15,396 bases of DNA, taken from contig JAFYLV010000162.1 of the NCBI GenBank assembly GCA_017556885.1, positions 1-15,396 of the forward strand, written 5' to 3'. Source of the DNA: Clostridia bacterium (GTDB lineage: Bacteria; Bacillota; Clostridia; Oscillospirales; QAMX01). The notes beneath the pieces were generated by a model. It was given only the letters and a program-made list of their open reading frames with translations, did not search any database and had not been told where the DNA came from. Of the stretch, positions 1 to 7,390 are shown one piece after another. Position 1 is the stretch's first letter. Each line of letters starts with the position of its first letter. The position numbers and the translations under genes were made by a program.

Positions 1-628
1 CGGGGTGAAAACGCGCGGCAATACTGACAACAACGGTGTTCTCATCGCAGGTAAGCCCGAATTGTTTCAAATATTCGATTCTGGCGGAAAGATTTGCACG
101 GCCGGCCATAGGATCGGCATCCGCAAATTCCAGGCTGTTGTTGATGGTGAAAATGCGCGAAGGATCAAAGCCGCGGTCAATGAGCAGCTCTGCAAAAACC
201 TCGGTCACCGCGATGCGGTAATCGAGCCGGTGGATGGCATAGGTATTGATCAGTCCGTTGGTGCAGCGTTTGACGAGGCTTCCCAGGTAGTCGTAGCGAT
301 AATCACTGTGCACCGTGGTCACCACGGGAATACAGGTAACGCGGCGCAGAATAAGACCGGCAAGGTTTGCCTTGCCGCCGTGACAGTGAATCACGTCGAT
401 TTTCTGCTCTGCGATGATCGCGCGGATGGATTTGACGATGTGCAGGTAATTTGAGGAATGGATGACTTCCGTGGGAATTCCTGCTGCGATGGCATCCTCG
501 GAGAAAGGCCCCTGACGGAGACTGACAAGCACCACGTTGTGCCGCTCTTTTAAGGCTGCAAGCAGCGAGATGACATGGGTTTTTGCGCCGCCGATATCAC
601 CGCCGCCGGCGATGTGCATGATATTCAT
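1..628 (-). CDS. GT4-type glycosyltransferase, N-terminal part (3' end cut by window edge)
   Basis: Reading the minus strand from ATG at 628 gives 209 codons with no stop up to the window edge, so the C-terminal part lies outside. The product starts MNIMHIAGGGDIGGAKTHV, the glycine-rich N-terminal loop of GT-B fold, family 4 glycosyltransferases (the GGAKTH type common in capsule and exopolysaccharide enzymes). Further on, DVIHCHGGKANLAGL and VTTVHSDY match the N-terminal Rossmann lobe, which binds the acceptor. The C-terminal lobe that binds the nucleotide sugar is only just beginning (VVVSIAARF) when the window ends. A GGAGG lies 11 nt before the ATG, inside the end of the upstream oxidoreductase gene, and the two genes are 6 bp apart, so they are surely co-transcribed. 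It probably transfers a sugar to a surface glycan or lipid at the cytoplasmic membrane. Donor and acceptor cannot be told. Confidence 0.88.
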   Translation of the reverse strand, partial: MNIMHIAGGGDIGGAKTHVISLLAALKERHNVVLVSLRQGPFSEDAIAAGIPTEVIHSSNYLHIVKSIRAIIAEQKIDVIHCHGGKANLAGLILRRVTCIPVVTTVHSDYRYDYLGSLVKRCTNGLINTYAIHRLDYRIAVTEVFAELLIDRGFDPSRIFTINNSLEFADADPMAGRANLSARIEYLKQFGLTCDENTVVVSIAARFHP

Positions 629-634
629 CGTATC

Positions 635-1840
635 TTAGTCCTCCAGCAGACCGTTAAAGGTGTAACCGGGTCTTATGTCAAAGGTAACGGCAGGATGCGC
701 AAAGGGAAGCCCTGCTTCGGAGGGAAGCTGCATATTTGCATAACAGGCCTTCAGTGCATCACCAAGGCCGGGCAGATAAAGAAGCTCCTTTTTCTCATCG
801 TAGGTGAGCATTTCACGGCAAATTGTGTGCACAGGAACATTCTCCGCAAGGCCGTTGATGCAGCGCAGATGGGGAACCGAGGTCTCGACACCGCAGAACT
901 TGCGGCCTTCTCCGCGAGCCGTAGCAATGGCGTTCCAAAGCTTGGCAAGGGGGCCGTCGGCAGGAGAGCCGTAGTCCTTAATACTTCCGTCAGCAAAGCG
1001 TGCAATAAAACGGCCTTCCTTCATTTCGTCATAGGTGACGGTGGCCTTCTCAAAAACATATTCAAAGACGGGGCCGTAATTCTCATCGCACCCGTGGGTT
1101 GCAAGATAGAAGAGCGGCGTTCCGTCTTCTGCAGTCAAGCGGAGCGCGGCAGTATCAAAGCTTTCGATATTGTTGACACGGTAGGTCTCTGCGGTGACGG
1201 TACGGGGTTCTGCAGCTTTGTCCGGCGCGTTCCCAAGCAGATACAACATGTTGTGAATGTAATGCGCGGTGGCATTCATAGCAATGCTGTCGAGAATATA
1301 ATCGCCCTCGTCGGTGCGCCATTTTGCCGCCCAACCGCGGGCAAAATAGGCCTTGTTGCGCGGCCAGCAGATGAGGGTTTTCATATACTTCGGCCGTCCG
1401 AGAAGGCCGGCGGCGATATCTGCCTTTAACTGTGTGACGGCGGCACTGTGGGACCACTGGTAACCGATATGGAGGTTCGTTCCAAGCCGAAGTTCTGCTT
1501 CTGCCATGACTTTTGCATCCGGAAGAATACTGCAGACCGGCTTTTCGCAGAGCACGTGGCTGCCCTGCTCCATGCAGTAGACCGATTGAGCGCAGTGCAG
1601 GTGAATGGGGGTGGCAAGCACAGCGAGGTCGGCATGCATTTCCGCATAAAAAGCCTCGAGGCTTGGATATATGGGTACACCGGCGGCACGCAGCTCGCCG
1701 ATAAACGGACATTTTTCGGGGAAGGGATCAACACAGGCCACAAGCTTGGCTCCGTGGTCGGGTGCGTCCTTAAGAAGTGGCATGACACTTAAGCGTCCAT
1801 AGCCGCCAATGCCCGCAAGAACCACAGATACAGTCTTCAT
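635..1840 (-). CDS. Gfo/Idh/MocA family NAD(P)-dependent oxidoreductase
   Basis: 401 residues. The N-terminal Rossmann fold shows VVLAGIGGYGR (Gly10, Gly12, Gly13, Gly15), the family's dinucleotide-binding turn. LATPIHLHC (residues 75-83) and VLCEKP (Glu99-Lys100-Pro101) are the hallmark beta-strand and the EKP motif near the nicotinamide. The C-terminal half is the usual alpha/beta substrate domain, with a His-rich helix (HYIHNMLYLLG). Such enzymes oxidise or epimerise sugars and cyclitols, or work on sugar nucleotides. The substrate here is unknown. I start it at ATG 1840, not at the longer in-frame codon at 1891: GGAGGG lies 9 nt before 1840, conserved sequence starts right after it, and the longer version would overlap the promoter's -10 box. 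The downstream neighbour is a glycosyltransferase, so a role in making or changing a surface sugar is a reasonable inference. Confidence 0.93.
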   Translation of the reverse strand: MKTVSVVLAGIGGYGRLSVMPLLKDAPDHGAKLVACVDPFPEKCPFIGELRAAGVPIYPSLEAFYAEMHADLAVLATPIHLHCAQSVYCMEQGSHVLCEKPVCSILPDAKVMAEAELRLGTNLHIGYQWSHSAAVTQLKADIAAGLLGRPKYMKTLICWPRNKAYFARGWAAKWRTDEGDYILDSIAMNATAHYIHNMLYLLGNAPDKAAEPRTVTAETYRVNNIESFDTAALRLTAEDGTPLFYLATHGCDENYGPVFEYVFEKATVTYDEMKEGRFIARFADGSIKDYGSPADGPLAKLWNAIATARGEGRKFCGVETSVPHLRCINGLAENVPVHTICREMLTYDEKKELLYLPGLGDALKACYANMQLPSEAGLPFAHPAVTFDIRPGYTFNGLLED

Positions 1841-1879
1841 AATTTCGCCCTCCGTCGCTCGGTTTATACACGTACACCT

Positions 1880-1908
1880 ATTATATCGCAAAGCTCTTCG
1901 CGATTCAA
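1880..1908 (-). promoter_or_regulatory. Sigma70-type promoter for the oxidoreductase-glycosyltransferase operon
   Basis: On the minus strand a -35 box TTGAAT (1908-1903) and a perfect -10 box TATAAT (1885-1880) are separated by exactly 17 bp. Transcription should start near 1873, leaving a leader of about 33 nt that contains the GGAGGG ribosome site. It diverges from the murB promoter about 30 bp away. Confidence 0.75.
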
Positions 1909-1941
1909 CGTAAATGCAACAAAATCCTTTTTATTTTGCTA

Positions 1942-1970
1942 TTCTATTTTTTAGAAATATTTGTTATAAT
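1942..1970 (+). promoter_or_regulatory. Extended -10 promoter for the murB-whiA-dnaE-pfkA operon
   Basis: TGTTATAAT (1962-1970) combines a perfect TATAAT box with the TGn extension. A weak -35 candidate, TTCTAT (1942-1947), is 17 bp upstream, and the spacer and flanks are A/T-rich. The predicted start near 1977 gives a leader of only about 25 nt before murB. Confidence 0.72.
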
Positions 1971-2001
1971 AAAAAGACAGTAACGATAAAGGGTGATGAG
2001 A

Positions 2002-2907
2002 TTGTTTAGCTCCCTGGAAAATATACGCGGTCTTCGTATTACCGAAAATGTGCCGCTTGCCAATATGACGACCTTCCGCATCGGCGGACCCTGCCGCCTG
2101 CTTTGTGAGCCGGAATCTCCGGAGGCAGCCATCGAGCTCTTCCGGATTCTGCCGGAGCTTAAGATGCCCTATGCCTTGCTTGGTAACGGTTCCAACACGC
2201 TTGTATCCGACAAAGGCTTTGACGGAATTGTTATCCGTCCGGTTTCTGCCGGCGGGGCTGAGCGCCTGTTTGGCAACCGTATCCGTGCGGGAGCGGGTAT
2301 GCTGATTCCCTCCCTTGCCTGCTTTGCCCGGGACCAGGGGCTTGCGGGTCTTGCCTTTGCGCAGGGCATTCCGGGCACGGTCGGCGGCGGACTGTCCATG
2401 AACTGCGGTGCCTACGGTGCGAATATCGCCGATGTGTGCGAAAGTGTCGTGTGCGTTCGTCCCGGCGGCGAGGTTCACACGTATGCCGGCAGCGAATGCG
2501 AATTCGGCTACCGGGAAAGCATCTTCCGCCATGAGGAGTTGTATATCCTGGAGGCCACCTTTGTGCTGACGGAAGGGGACAGTAGCGCCATCGCGGAGGA
2601 TATGCGCACGTATGCCGCAAAACGCTCTGCATCTCAGCCCCTTCACATGCCCAGTGCGGGTTCCGTCTTCAAGCGGCCGGAAGGTTATTTTGCCGGAAAA
2701 CTTATCGAGGATGCCGGCCTTAAAGGTTATCGGATCGGTGGCGCAGAGGTATCTGAAAAGCATGCCGGATTTATCGTCAACGCCGGCGGGGCAACTGCCG
2801 CCGATGTCATCGACCTCATTTGTCATATCCAGAAGACGGTCTATGACCGCTTCGGTGTCATGCTGGAGCGCGAGGTCTGCATCCTCGGGGATCCTCGGGG
2901 CGTCTGA
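2002..2907 (+). CDS. murB: UDP-N-acetylenolpyruvoylglucosamine reductase (MurB)
   Basis: Cytoplasmic FAD enzyme that reduces UDP-GlcNAc-enolpyruvate to UDP-MurNAc with NADPH, the second committed step of peptidoglycan synthesis. The FAD-binding half shows TTFRIGGPC near the start, LGNGSNTLVSDKGFDGIVI, and the G-rich GIPGTVGGGLSMNCGAYG. The C-terminal domain carries PSAGSVFKRP with the catalytic proton-donor serine (about Ser221), then LIEDAGLKG and the KHAGFIVN signature. At about 301 residues it fits the short type II MurB of Gram-positives. The start is ambiguous among GTG 1993, ATG 1996 and TTG 2002. I chose TTG 2002 because the anti-Shine-Dalgarno match AAAGG(G)TGAT (1988-1997) sits at proper distance only from it; ATG 1996 would have just 3 nt of spacing. 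It is first gene of the operon and ends 21 bp before whiA. Confidence 0.96.
   Translation: MFSSLENIRGLRITENVPLANMTTFRIGGPCRLLCEPESPEAAIELFRILPELKMPYALLGNGSNTLVSDKGFDGIVIRPVSAGGAERLFGNRIRAGAGMLIPSLACFARDQGLAGLAFAQGIPGTVGGGLSMNCGAYGANIADVCESVVCVRPGGEVHTYAGSECEFGYRESIFRHEELYILEATFVLTEGDSSAIAEDMRTYAAKRSASQPLHMPSAGSVFKRPEGYFAGKLIEDAGLKGYRIGGAEVSEKHAGFIVNAGGATAADVIDLICHIQKTVYDRFGVMLEREVCILGDPRGV
2881..2900 (+). repeat. Tandem 10-bp duplication at the 3' end of murB
   Basis: The decamer ATCCTCGGGG occurs twice back to back. Because 10 is not a multiple of 3, the second copy shifts the frame. Removing one copy would extend MurB from ...ILGDPRGV to ...ILGASDFRK, ending at 2920. MurB proteins normally end around this point, so either tail should be harmless. 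It looks like a slippage event. Confidence 0.7.
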
Positions 2908-2928
2908 TTTTCGAAAGTAGGGTAGATC

Positions 2929-3825
2929 ATGTCTTTTTCAAATGAGATACGGGACGAGCTTTGCCGCCTTCAGCGCCGCCGTTCCTGTTGTGATACGGCG
3001 GAAGCCTACGGTATCCTTGCCTTTGCAAACCGTTTTTCTGCCGATGCGATCCGCATCTCCTCGGAACATGAAGGCTTTGTCCGCCGGGCCAGAGATCTGT
3101 TTCTTTCGGTTGTCGGTGTTGAATTCGAAATCGTCTCCGGTGACCGCTGGCGTCTTGAACTGCATGACCGGGATGCCATTGCCAAGGTTTTTTCTTATTT
3201 TGGCTATGATACCGAGCACCATGTGACCATGCACTTTCACGGCTGGTTTGTTGAGGAGGACTGCTGCATGGCGGCCTTCCTGCGCGGTGCCTTCCTTTGT
3301 GCGGGTGTCTGCGCCGATCCGGCGAAGTCCTATCATCTGGAACTTTCCTCACCCCGCGGCGCATTTCTGCGGGAGTTTCTCATCCGCGCCTCGGAACTTT
3401 CCTTCACGCTGCGGCTTTCCCGGCGGCAGAACGGCTTTATGCTTTACTTGAAAGAAAGCGAGCAGATCGAGGATTTTCTCACCTATATCGGCGCTTCTGC
3501 CGCCGCTATGCGGCTGATGGAGCAGAAGGTTTTTAAGGATTACCGGAACCGCATCAACCGCCGTTCCAACTGTGAGTTCTCCAATATCCGCCGCACCATT
3601 GATGCGGCCGAAGCACAGACCGAGGCCATCCTCCGACTGGCTGAGCGCGGAGAGCTGCAGGATCTGCCGGAGGCACTGCGCAACACGGCGGATATCCGCA
3701 TCGCGTTTCCGGATCTCTCGCTTGCGGAGCTGTGCGATAAATTCGATCCGCCCGTATCCAAATCCTGCTTAAATCATCGCCTGCGCAAGCTGAGCGCACT
3801 GGCAAAGGAAAAGGAAGAAGAGTAA
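2929..3825 (+). CDS. whiA: WhiA family DNA-binding protein (DUF199)
   Basis: 298 residues, the usual length for WhiA. The N-terminal part (about 1-200) is the degenerate LAGLIDADG homing-endonuclease-like domain, starting with SFSNEIRDELCR and including FLRGAFLCAGVCADP and YHLELSS. The C-terminal part (about 210-298) is the helix-turn-helix: NRRSNCEFSNIRRTIDAA, then ALRNTADIRIAFPDLSLAELCDKFDPPVSKSCLNHRLRKL. The family is known as the Streptomyces sporulation regulator and, in Bacillus, as a nucleoid-associated protein that affects cell division and chromosome segregation. It has lost endonuclease activity. It sits between murB (21 bp gap) and dnaE (stop TAA directly abuts the dnaE ATG, which implies translational coupling). 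In most Bacillota rapZ and yvcK lie just upstream; here they are absent. Confidence 0.95.
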   Translation: MSFSNEIRDELCRLQRRRSCCDTAEAYGILAFANRFSADAIRISSEHEGFVRRARDLFLSVVGVEFEIVSGDRWRLELHDRDAIAKVFSYFGYDTEHHVTMHFHGWFVEEDCCMAAFLRGAFLCAGVCADPAKSYHLELSSPRGAFLREFLIRASELSFTLRLSRRQNGFMLYLKESEQIEDFLTYIGASAAAMRLMEQKVFKDYRNRINRRSNCEFSNIRRTIDAAEAQTEAILRLAERGELQDLPEALRNTADIRIAFPDLSLAELCDKFDPPVSKSCLNHRLRKLSALAKEKEEE

Positions 3826-6800
3826 ATGAGCTTTGCCCACCTGCATCTGCATACCGAATACAGCCTGCTGGACGGCGCCTGCCGGATCACCGATCCGGTG
3901 ACGCATCAAAGCCGGCTTTTTGCCCGTGCGGCAGAACTGGGGCAGACGGCAGTGGCCATCACCGATCACGGTGTTATGTACGGCGTGGTGGATTTCTATC
4001 GCGCCGCAAAGGCTGCCGGAATTAAGCCTATCATCGGCTGCGAGGTTTACGTGGCCAAGCGCTCCATGACCGACCGGGTCTATGACCTTGACGGCGAGAG
4101 TGCCCACCTTGTGCTTCTCTGTAAGGACAACACGGGTTATCAGAATCTCATCAAGCTTGTCAGCGCCGCCTTTACCGACGGCTTTTACATCAAGCCCCGC
4201 GTGGACCGCGAGCTGCTCTCCCGTCACTCCGAGGGACTGATCTGCCTTTCTGCCTGCCTCGCGGGTGAAATTCCCCGTTTGCTTTCCCAGGACAATTACG
4301 AAGGTGCTTGCGCACTTGCACGGGAATACCGAGATATTTTCGGTGCGGAGAACTTTTATCTTGAGGTACAGGATCATGGCATTCCCGAGCAGAAGGTGTT
4401 GAACCGTCTGCTTTTCCGTATGTCCGAAGAGCTGGGGATTCCGGTTGTTGCCACAAACGACGTGCATTATCTCACCCGCGAGGATGCGGAGATTCAGGAT
4501 ATTATGCTCTGCATCCAGACGGGCAGCACCGTCGATGCGGAGAACCGCATGCGCTTTGAAGGTTCGGAGTTCTATTTGAAGAGCGAGGCCGAGATGGCAG
4601 AGCTCTTTCCGGATCATCCGGAGGTGCTTTCCAACACCATGGAGATCGCCGAGCGCTGCAACATGGAGTTTGAGTTTGGTAACTATCACCTGCCGAAATT
4701 TGAGGTGCCCGACGGGCGTGACAGCCTGACCTATTTCAAGGACCGCTGCCGCGAGGGATTTACAAAGCGATACCCGGAGGCAACCGAGGAGCATCGCGAG
4801 CGACTGGAATACGAAATGGCCATGATCGAGCAGATGGGCTTTACCGACTATTTCCTCATTGTGTCGGATTTTGTGGCCTTTGCCCGTTCGGAAAACATCC
4901 CTGTTGGCCCCGGACGCGGATCGGCAGCCGGAAGCATGGTTTCCTACTGCCTGTATATCACGGACATTGACCCCATGGGCTATGCCCTGTATTTTGAGCG
5001 TTTCTTAAATCCGGAACGCGTGACCATGCCGGATATCGACGTGGATATCACCGATCTACGCCGTAAGGACGTCATTGACTACGTCAAGAGGCTCTACGGC
5101 GAGGACCGTGTAGCCCAGATCGTCACCTTCGGCACCATGGCGGCCAAGGGTGCCATCCGTGACGTTGCCCGTGTTTTGAACGTTCCTTATGCCGATGCCG
5201 ACCGTATCGCGAAAATGGTGCCGAATGCCCCGCATATGACCCTCGACACGGCGCTGAAGGCCTCTCCCGATCTTTCGGAGGCCTATGAAAACGATGCCAC
5301 CGTCCGCCGGATCATCGACGTGGCAAAGGGACTCGAGGGCATGCCCCGCAACACCTCCACCCATGCCTCCGGCGTTGTCATCACCCGTGATCCGGTGGTA
5401 TCCTACGTGCCCCTTTCAAAAAATGACGATACCGTCATTACGCAGTTTACCATGACCACCATCGAGGAGCTCGGACTTCTGAAGATGGACTTTCTCGGGC
5501 TGCGAAATCTCTCGATCATCGACGATACGGTGGCCATGGTGCGCCGGAATCATCCGGATTTTGATATTCACGATATTGATTATAACGACCCGGATACCTA
5601 TACCATGCTCTCGGAGGGAAAGACGCAGGGCGTTTTCCAGATGGAAAGTCAGGGTATGACCAACGTGGTCCTCGGCCTGCGTCCCCAGTCTATTGAGGAT
5701 ATCACCGCCGTTATCGCGCTCTTCCGCCCGGGTCCCATGGAATCCATTCCCCGCTATACCGAAAGTAAGCACAATCCCGATAAGATCCGCTACAAGCACC
5801 CGCTGCTTGAATCCATTCTGAAGGTTACCTATGGCTGCATCGTCTATCAGGAGCAGGTCATGGAGATTTTTCGTAAGCTTGCGGGATATTCTCTCGGCCG
5901 TGCAGATATCGTGCGCCGCGCCATGGGTAAGAAAAAGATGGATGTTTTGCTGCAGGAACGCAAAAACTTCATCTTTGGAAACGAGGAGGCAGGTATTCGC
6001 GGATGTGTTGCCACGGGTGTTCCGGAGAATATCGCAGAGGAGCTCTTTGAGGAGATCCTCGAGTTTGCAAACTATGCCTTCAACAAGGCGCATGCCACGG
6101 GTTATGCCGTGGTCTCCTTCCAGACGGCTTATCTGAAGTGTCATTTCCCGAAGGAATATATGGCATCCCTGCTGTCCTCCGTACAGGATTCCACATCGGA
6201 TATCGCCAAATATTCCGCTGAATGCAAAGCCCTCGGGATCGCCGTTCTTCCGCCCCATGTCAACCATTCCGGAGTGACGTTCTCCGTGGAGGGGGACAAT
6301 ATCCGCTATGGCCTTGCTGCCATCAAAAACGTTGGAGTCGGTCTCATTGCGAGCCTCGTGGAGGAGCGCGAACAGAACGGAAGGTTTGCGGATTTCTATG
6401 ACTTCTGCGATCGAATGTGCCCCCGGGAAATGAATAAGCGCGCGCTGGAATTCATGATCAAGTGCGGCGCTTTGGACGGAATGGGTATGTACCGCTCGCA
6501 GATGAGCGCCATCTTTGAGCGCGTATGCGACTCCATCACCTCGGAGATGCGCAGCCGGACCGCCGGACAGATGGATCTCTTCGGCGGCATGGAGGAGGAA
6601 GCCGATGCACAACGCATCCCGCCTCCCGATCTGGACGAATTCCCCCTGCGGGAGATGCTTTCCATGGAAAAGGAGACCTGCGGACTTTACCTGACGGGCA
6701 ATCCTATGGATTCCTATCGAGAGATACTCAAGCCGATCCATACGGCCTCTCTTGGGGATATCCTAGCCGATTACGACGGTGATGAGGAGGGAGATGCTTT

Positions 6801-7359
6801 TCCCGACGGAAAGTTTGTCTCCGTTGCCGGCATCATCTCCGTTGCGAAGATGAAAACCACCAAGAATAATACCACCATGGCCTATGTTGACCTGGATGAC
6901 GGTACGGCGACCATGGAACTTATCGTTTTCTCGCGAACGCTGACCCTTTGCGGGGGCTATATTAAGGCAGATAATGCAGTTCTTGTGCGCGGACGTATTT
7001 CTGCCCGTGAAAATCAGCAGCCGAAGATCATCGTTGAGGATCTTGGCCCCATCAATGAGGCCACTGTGCAGCACATGCTCACCGAGCACCCCGGCGAGCG
7101 GCGTACGGACGTTTCGGTAGGAAAAGTGCAGACCGGTGAACAAAAGCTCTTCATCCGGATCACGGATGAAAACCGTGGCCGGATGCCCCGCGTAAAGGCT
7201 GCGCTGCGCTGCTTTGGCGGCGACGTGTGCGTGATCCTCTACGACGAGCCGGCCGGCACAAAAATGCGCGCCTCACGTGAGCTCTGGGTCGATCCCGGCG
7301 AGGAGCTGTTAAAGCTTCTGCGCGATCTCCTTGGGGCAAAAAACGTTGTTTTGAAATAA
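3826..7359 (+). CDS. dnaE: DNA polymerase III alpha subunit (DnaE)
   Basis: 1177 residues, close to E. coli DnaE. Domains in order: PHP domain (1-about 280), polymerase palm, thumb and fingers (about 290-820), helix-hairpin-helix region, and a C-terminal OB fold (about 1000-1080, VSVAGIISVAKMKTTKNNTTMAYVDLDD). The palm has VGPGRGSAAGS (from Val360), PDIDVDI (Asp403/405/407) and KMDFLGLRNLSII (Asp555), together giving the three metal-binding aspartates. FNKAHATGYAVVSFQTAYLK is the conserved fingers segment. All nine positions of the metal-binding PHP site appear filled: His7, His9, Asp16, His48, Glu73, His94, Cys144, Asp212, His214. That set is degenerate in E. coli but intact in proofreading DnaE1 enzymes, so this one may carry its own 3'-5' exonuclease. 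The ATG directly follows the whiA stop, with a purine-rich AAGGAAGAAGAG just upstream. Whether it is the main replicase or works beside a PolC cannot be seen here. Confidence 0.97.
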   Translation: MSFAHLHLHTEYSLLDGACRITDPVTHQSRLFARAAELGQTAVAITDHGVMYGVVDFYRAAKAAGIKPIIGCEVYVAKRSMTDRVYDLDGESAHLVLLCKDNTGYQNLIKLVSAAFTDGFYIKPRVDRELLSRHSEGLICLSACLAGEIPRLLSQDNYEGACALAREYRDIFGAENFYLEVQDHGIPEQKVLNRLLFRMSEELGIPVVATNDVHYLTREDAEIQDIMLCIQTGSTVDAENRMRFEGSEFYLKSEAEMAELFPDHPEVLSNTMEIAERCNMEFEFGNYHLPKFEVPDGRDSLTYFKDRCREGFTKRYPEATEEHRERLEYEMAMIEQMGFTDYFLIVSDFVAFARSENIPVGPGRGSAAGSMVSYCLYITDIDPMGYALYFERFLNPERVTMPDIDVDITDLRRKDVIDYVKRLYGEDRVAQIVTFGTMAAKGAIRDVARVLNVPYADADRIAKMVPNAPHMTLDTALKASPDLSEAYENDATVRRIIDVAKGLEGMPRNTSTHASGVVITRDPVVSYVPLSKNDDTVITQFTMTTIEELGLLKMDFLGLRNLSIIDDTVAMVRRNHPDFDIHDIDYNDPDTYTMLSEGKTQGVFQMESQGMTNVVLGLRPQSIEDITAVIALFRPGPMESIPRYTESKHNPDKIRYKHPLLESILKVTYGCIVYQEQVMEIFRKLAGYSLGRADIVRRAMGKKKMDVLLQERKNFIFGNEEAGIRGCVATGVPENIAEELFEEILEFANYAFNKAHATGYAVVSFQTAYLKCHFPKEYMASLLSSVQDSTSDIAKYSAECKALGIAVLPPHVNHSGVTFSVEGDNIRYGLAAIKNVGVGLIASLVEEREQNGRFADFYDFCDRMCPREMNKRALEFMIKCGALDGMGMYRSQMSAIFERVCDSITSEMRSRTAGQMDLFGGMEEEADAQRIPPPDLDEFPLREMLSMEKETCGLYLTGNPMDSYREILKPIHTASLGDILADYDGDEEGDAFPDGKFVSVAGIISVAKMKTTKNNTTMAYVDLDDGTATMELIVFSRTLTLCGGYIKADNAVLVRGRISARENQQPKIIVEDLGPINEATVQHMLTEHPGERRTDVSVGKVQTGEQKLFIRITDENRGRMPRVKAALRCFGGDVCVILYDEPAGTKMRASRELWVDPGEELLKLLRDLLGAKNVVLK

Positions 7360-7390
7360 AAGACTTTTCATACAGAAAGGATGCAGAAAT

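Noticed and set aside
5..454. 149-codon plus-strand open frame at the left edge
   Set aside because: Shadow of the GT4 glycosyltransferase read on the minus strand.
575..1429. 284-codon plus-strand open frame opposite the oxidoreductase
   Set aside because: The minus strand holds the Rossmann and EKP motifs of a Gfo/Idh/MocA enzyme; the plus-strand product is unrecognisable.
1841..1891. Longer start for the oxidoreductase at 1891
   Set aside because: It would place the start codon upstream of the -10 box, and the added 17 residues (MRYNRCTCINRATEGEI) precede the conserved beginning.
3769..4794. 341-codon minus-strand open frame opposite the DnaE PHP domain
   Set aside because: Antisense to invariant PHP residues and without domain similarity.
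5416..6741. 441-codon open frame on the minus strand inside dnaE
   Set aside because: Antisense to conserved polymerase motifs on the plus strand; its translation resembles no family and is rich in His and Arg, as expected from reverse-reading GC-rich codons.
7360..7390. Possible promoter or terminator between dnaE and pfkA
   Set aside because: The 31-bp gap holds only the GAAAGGA ribosome site; no hairpin or -10/-35 pair is visible, so read-through is assumed.
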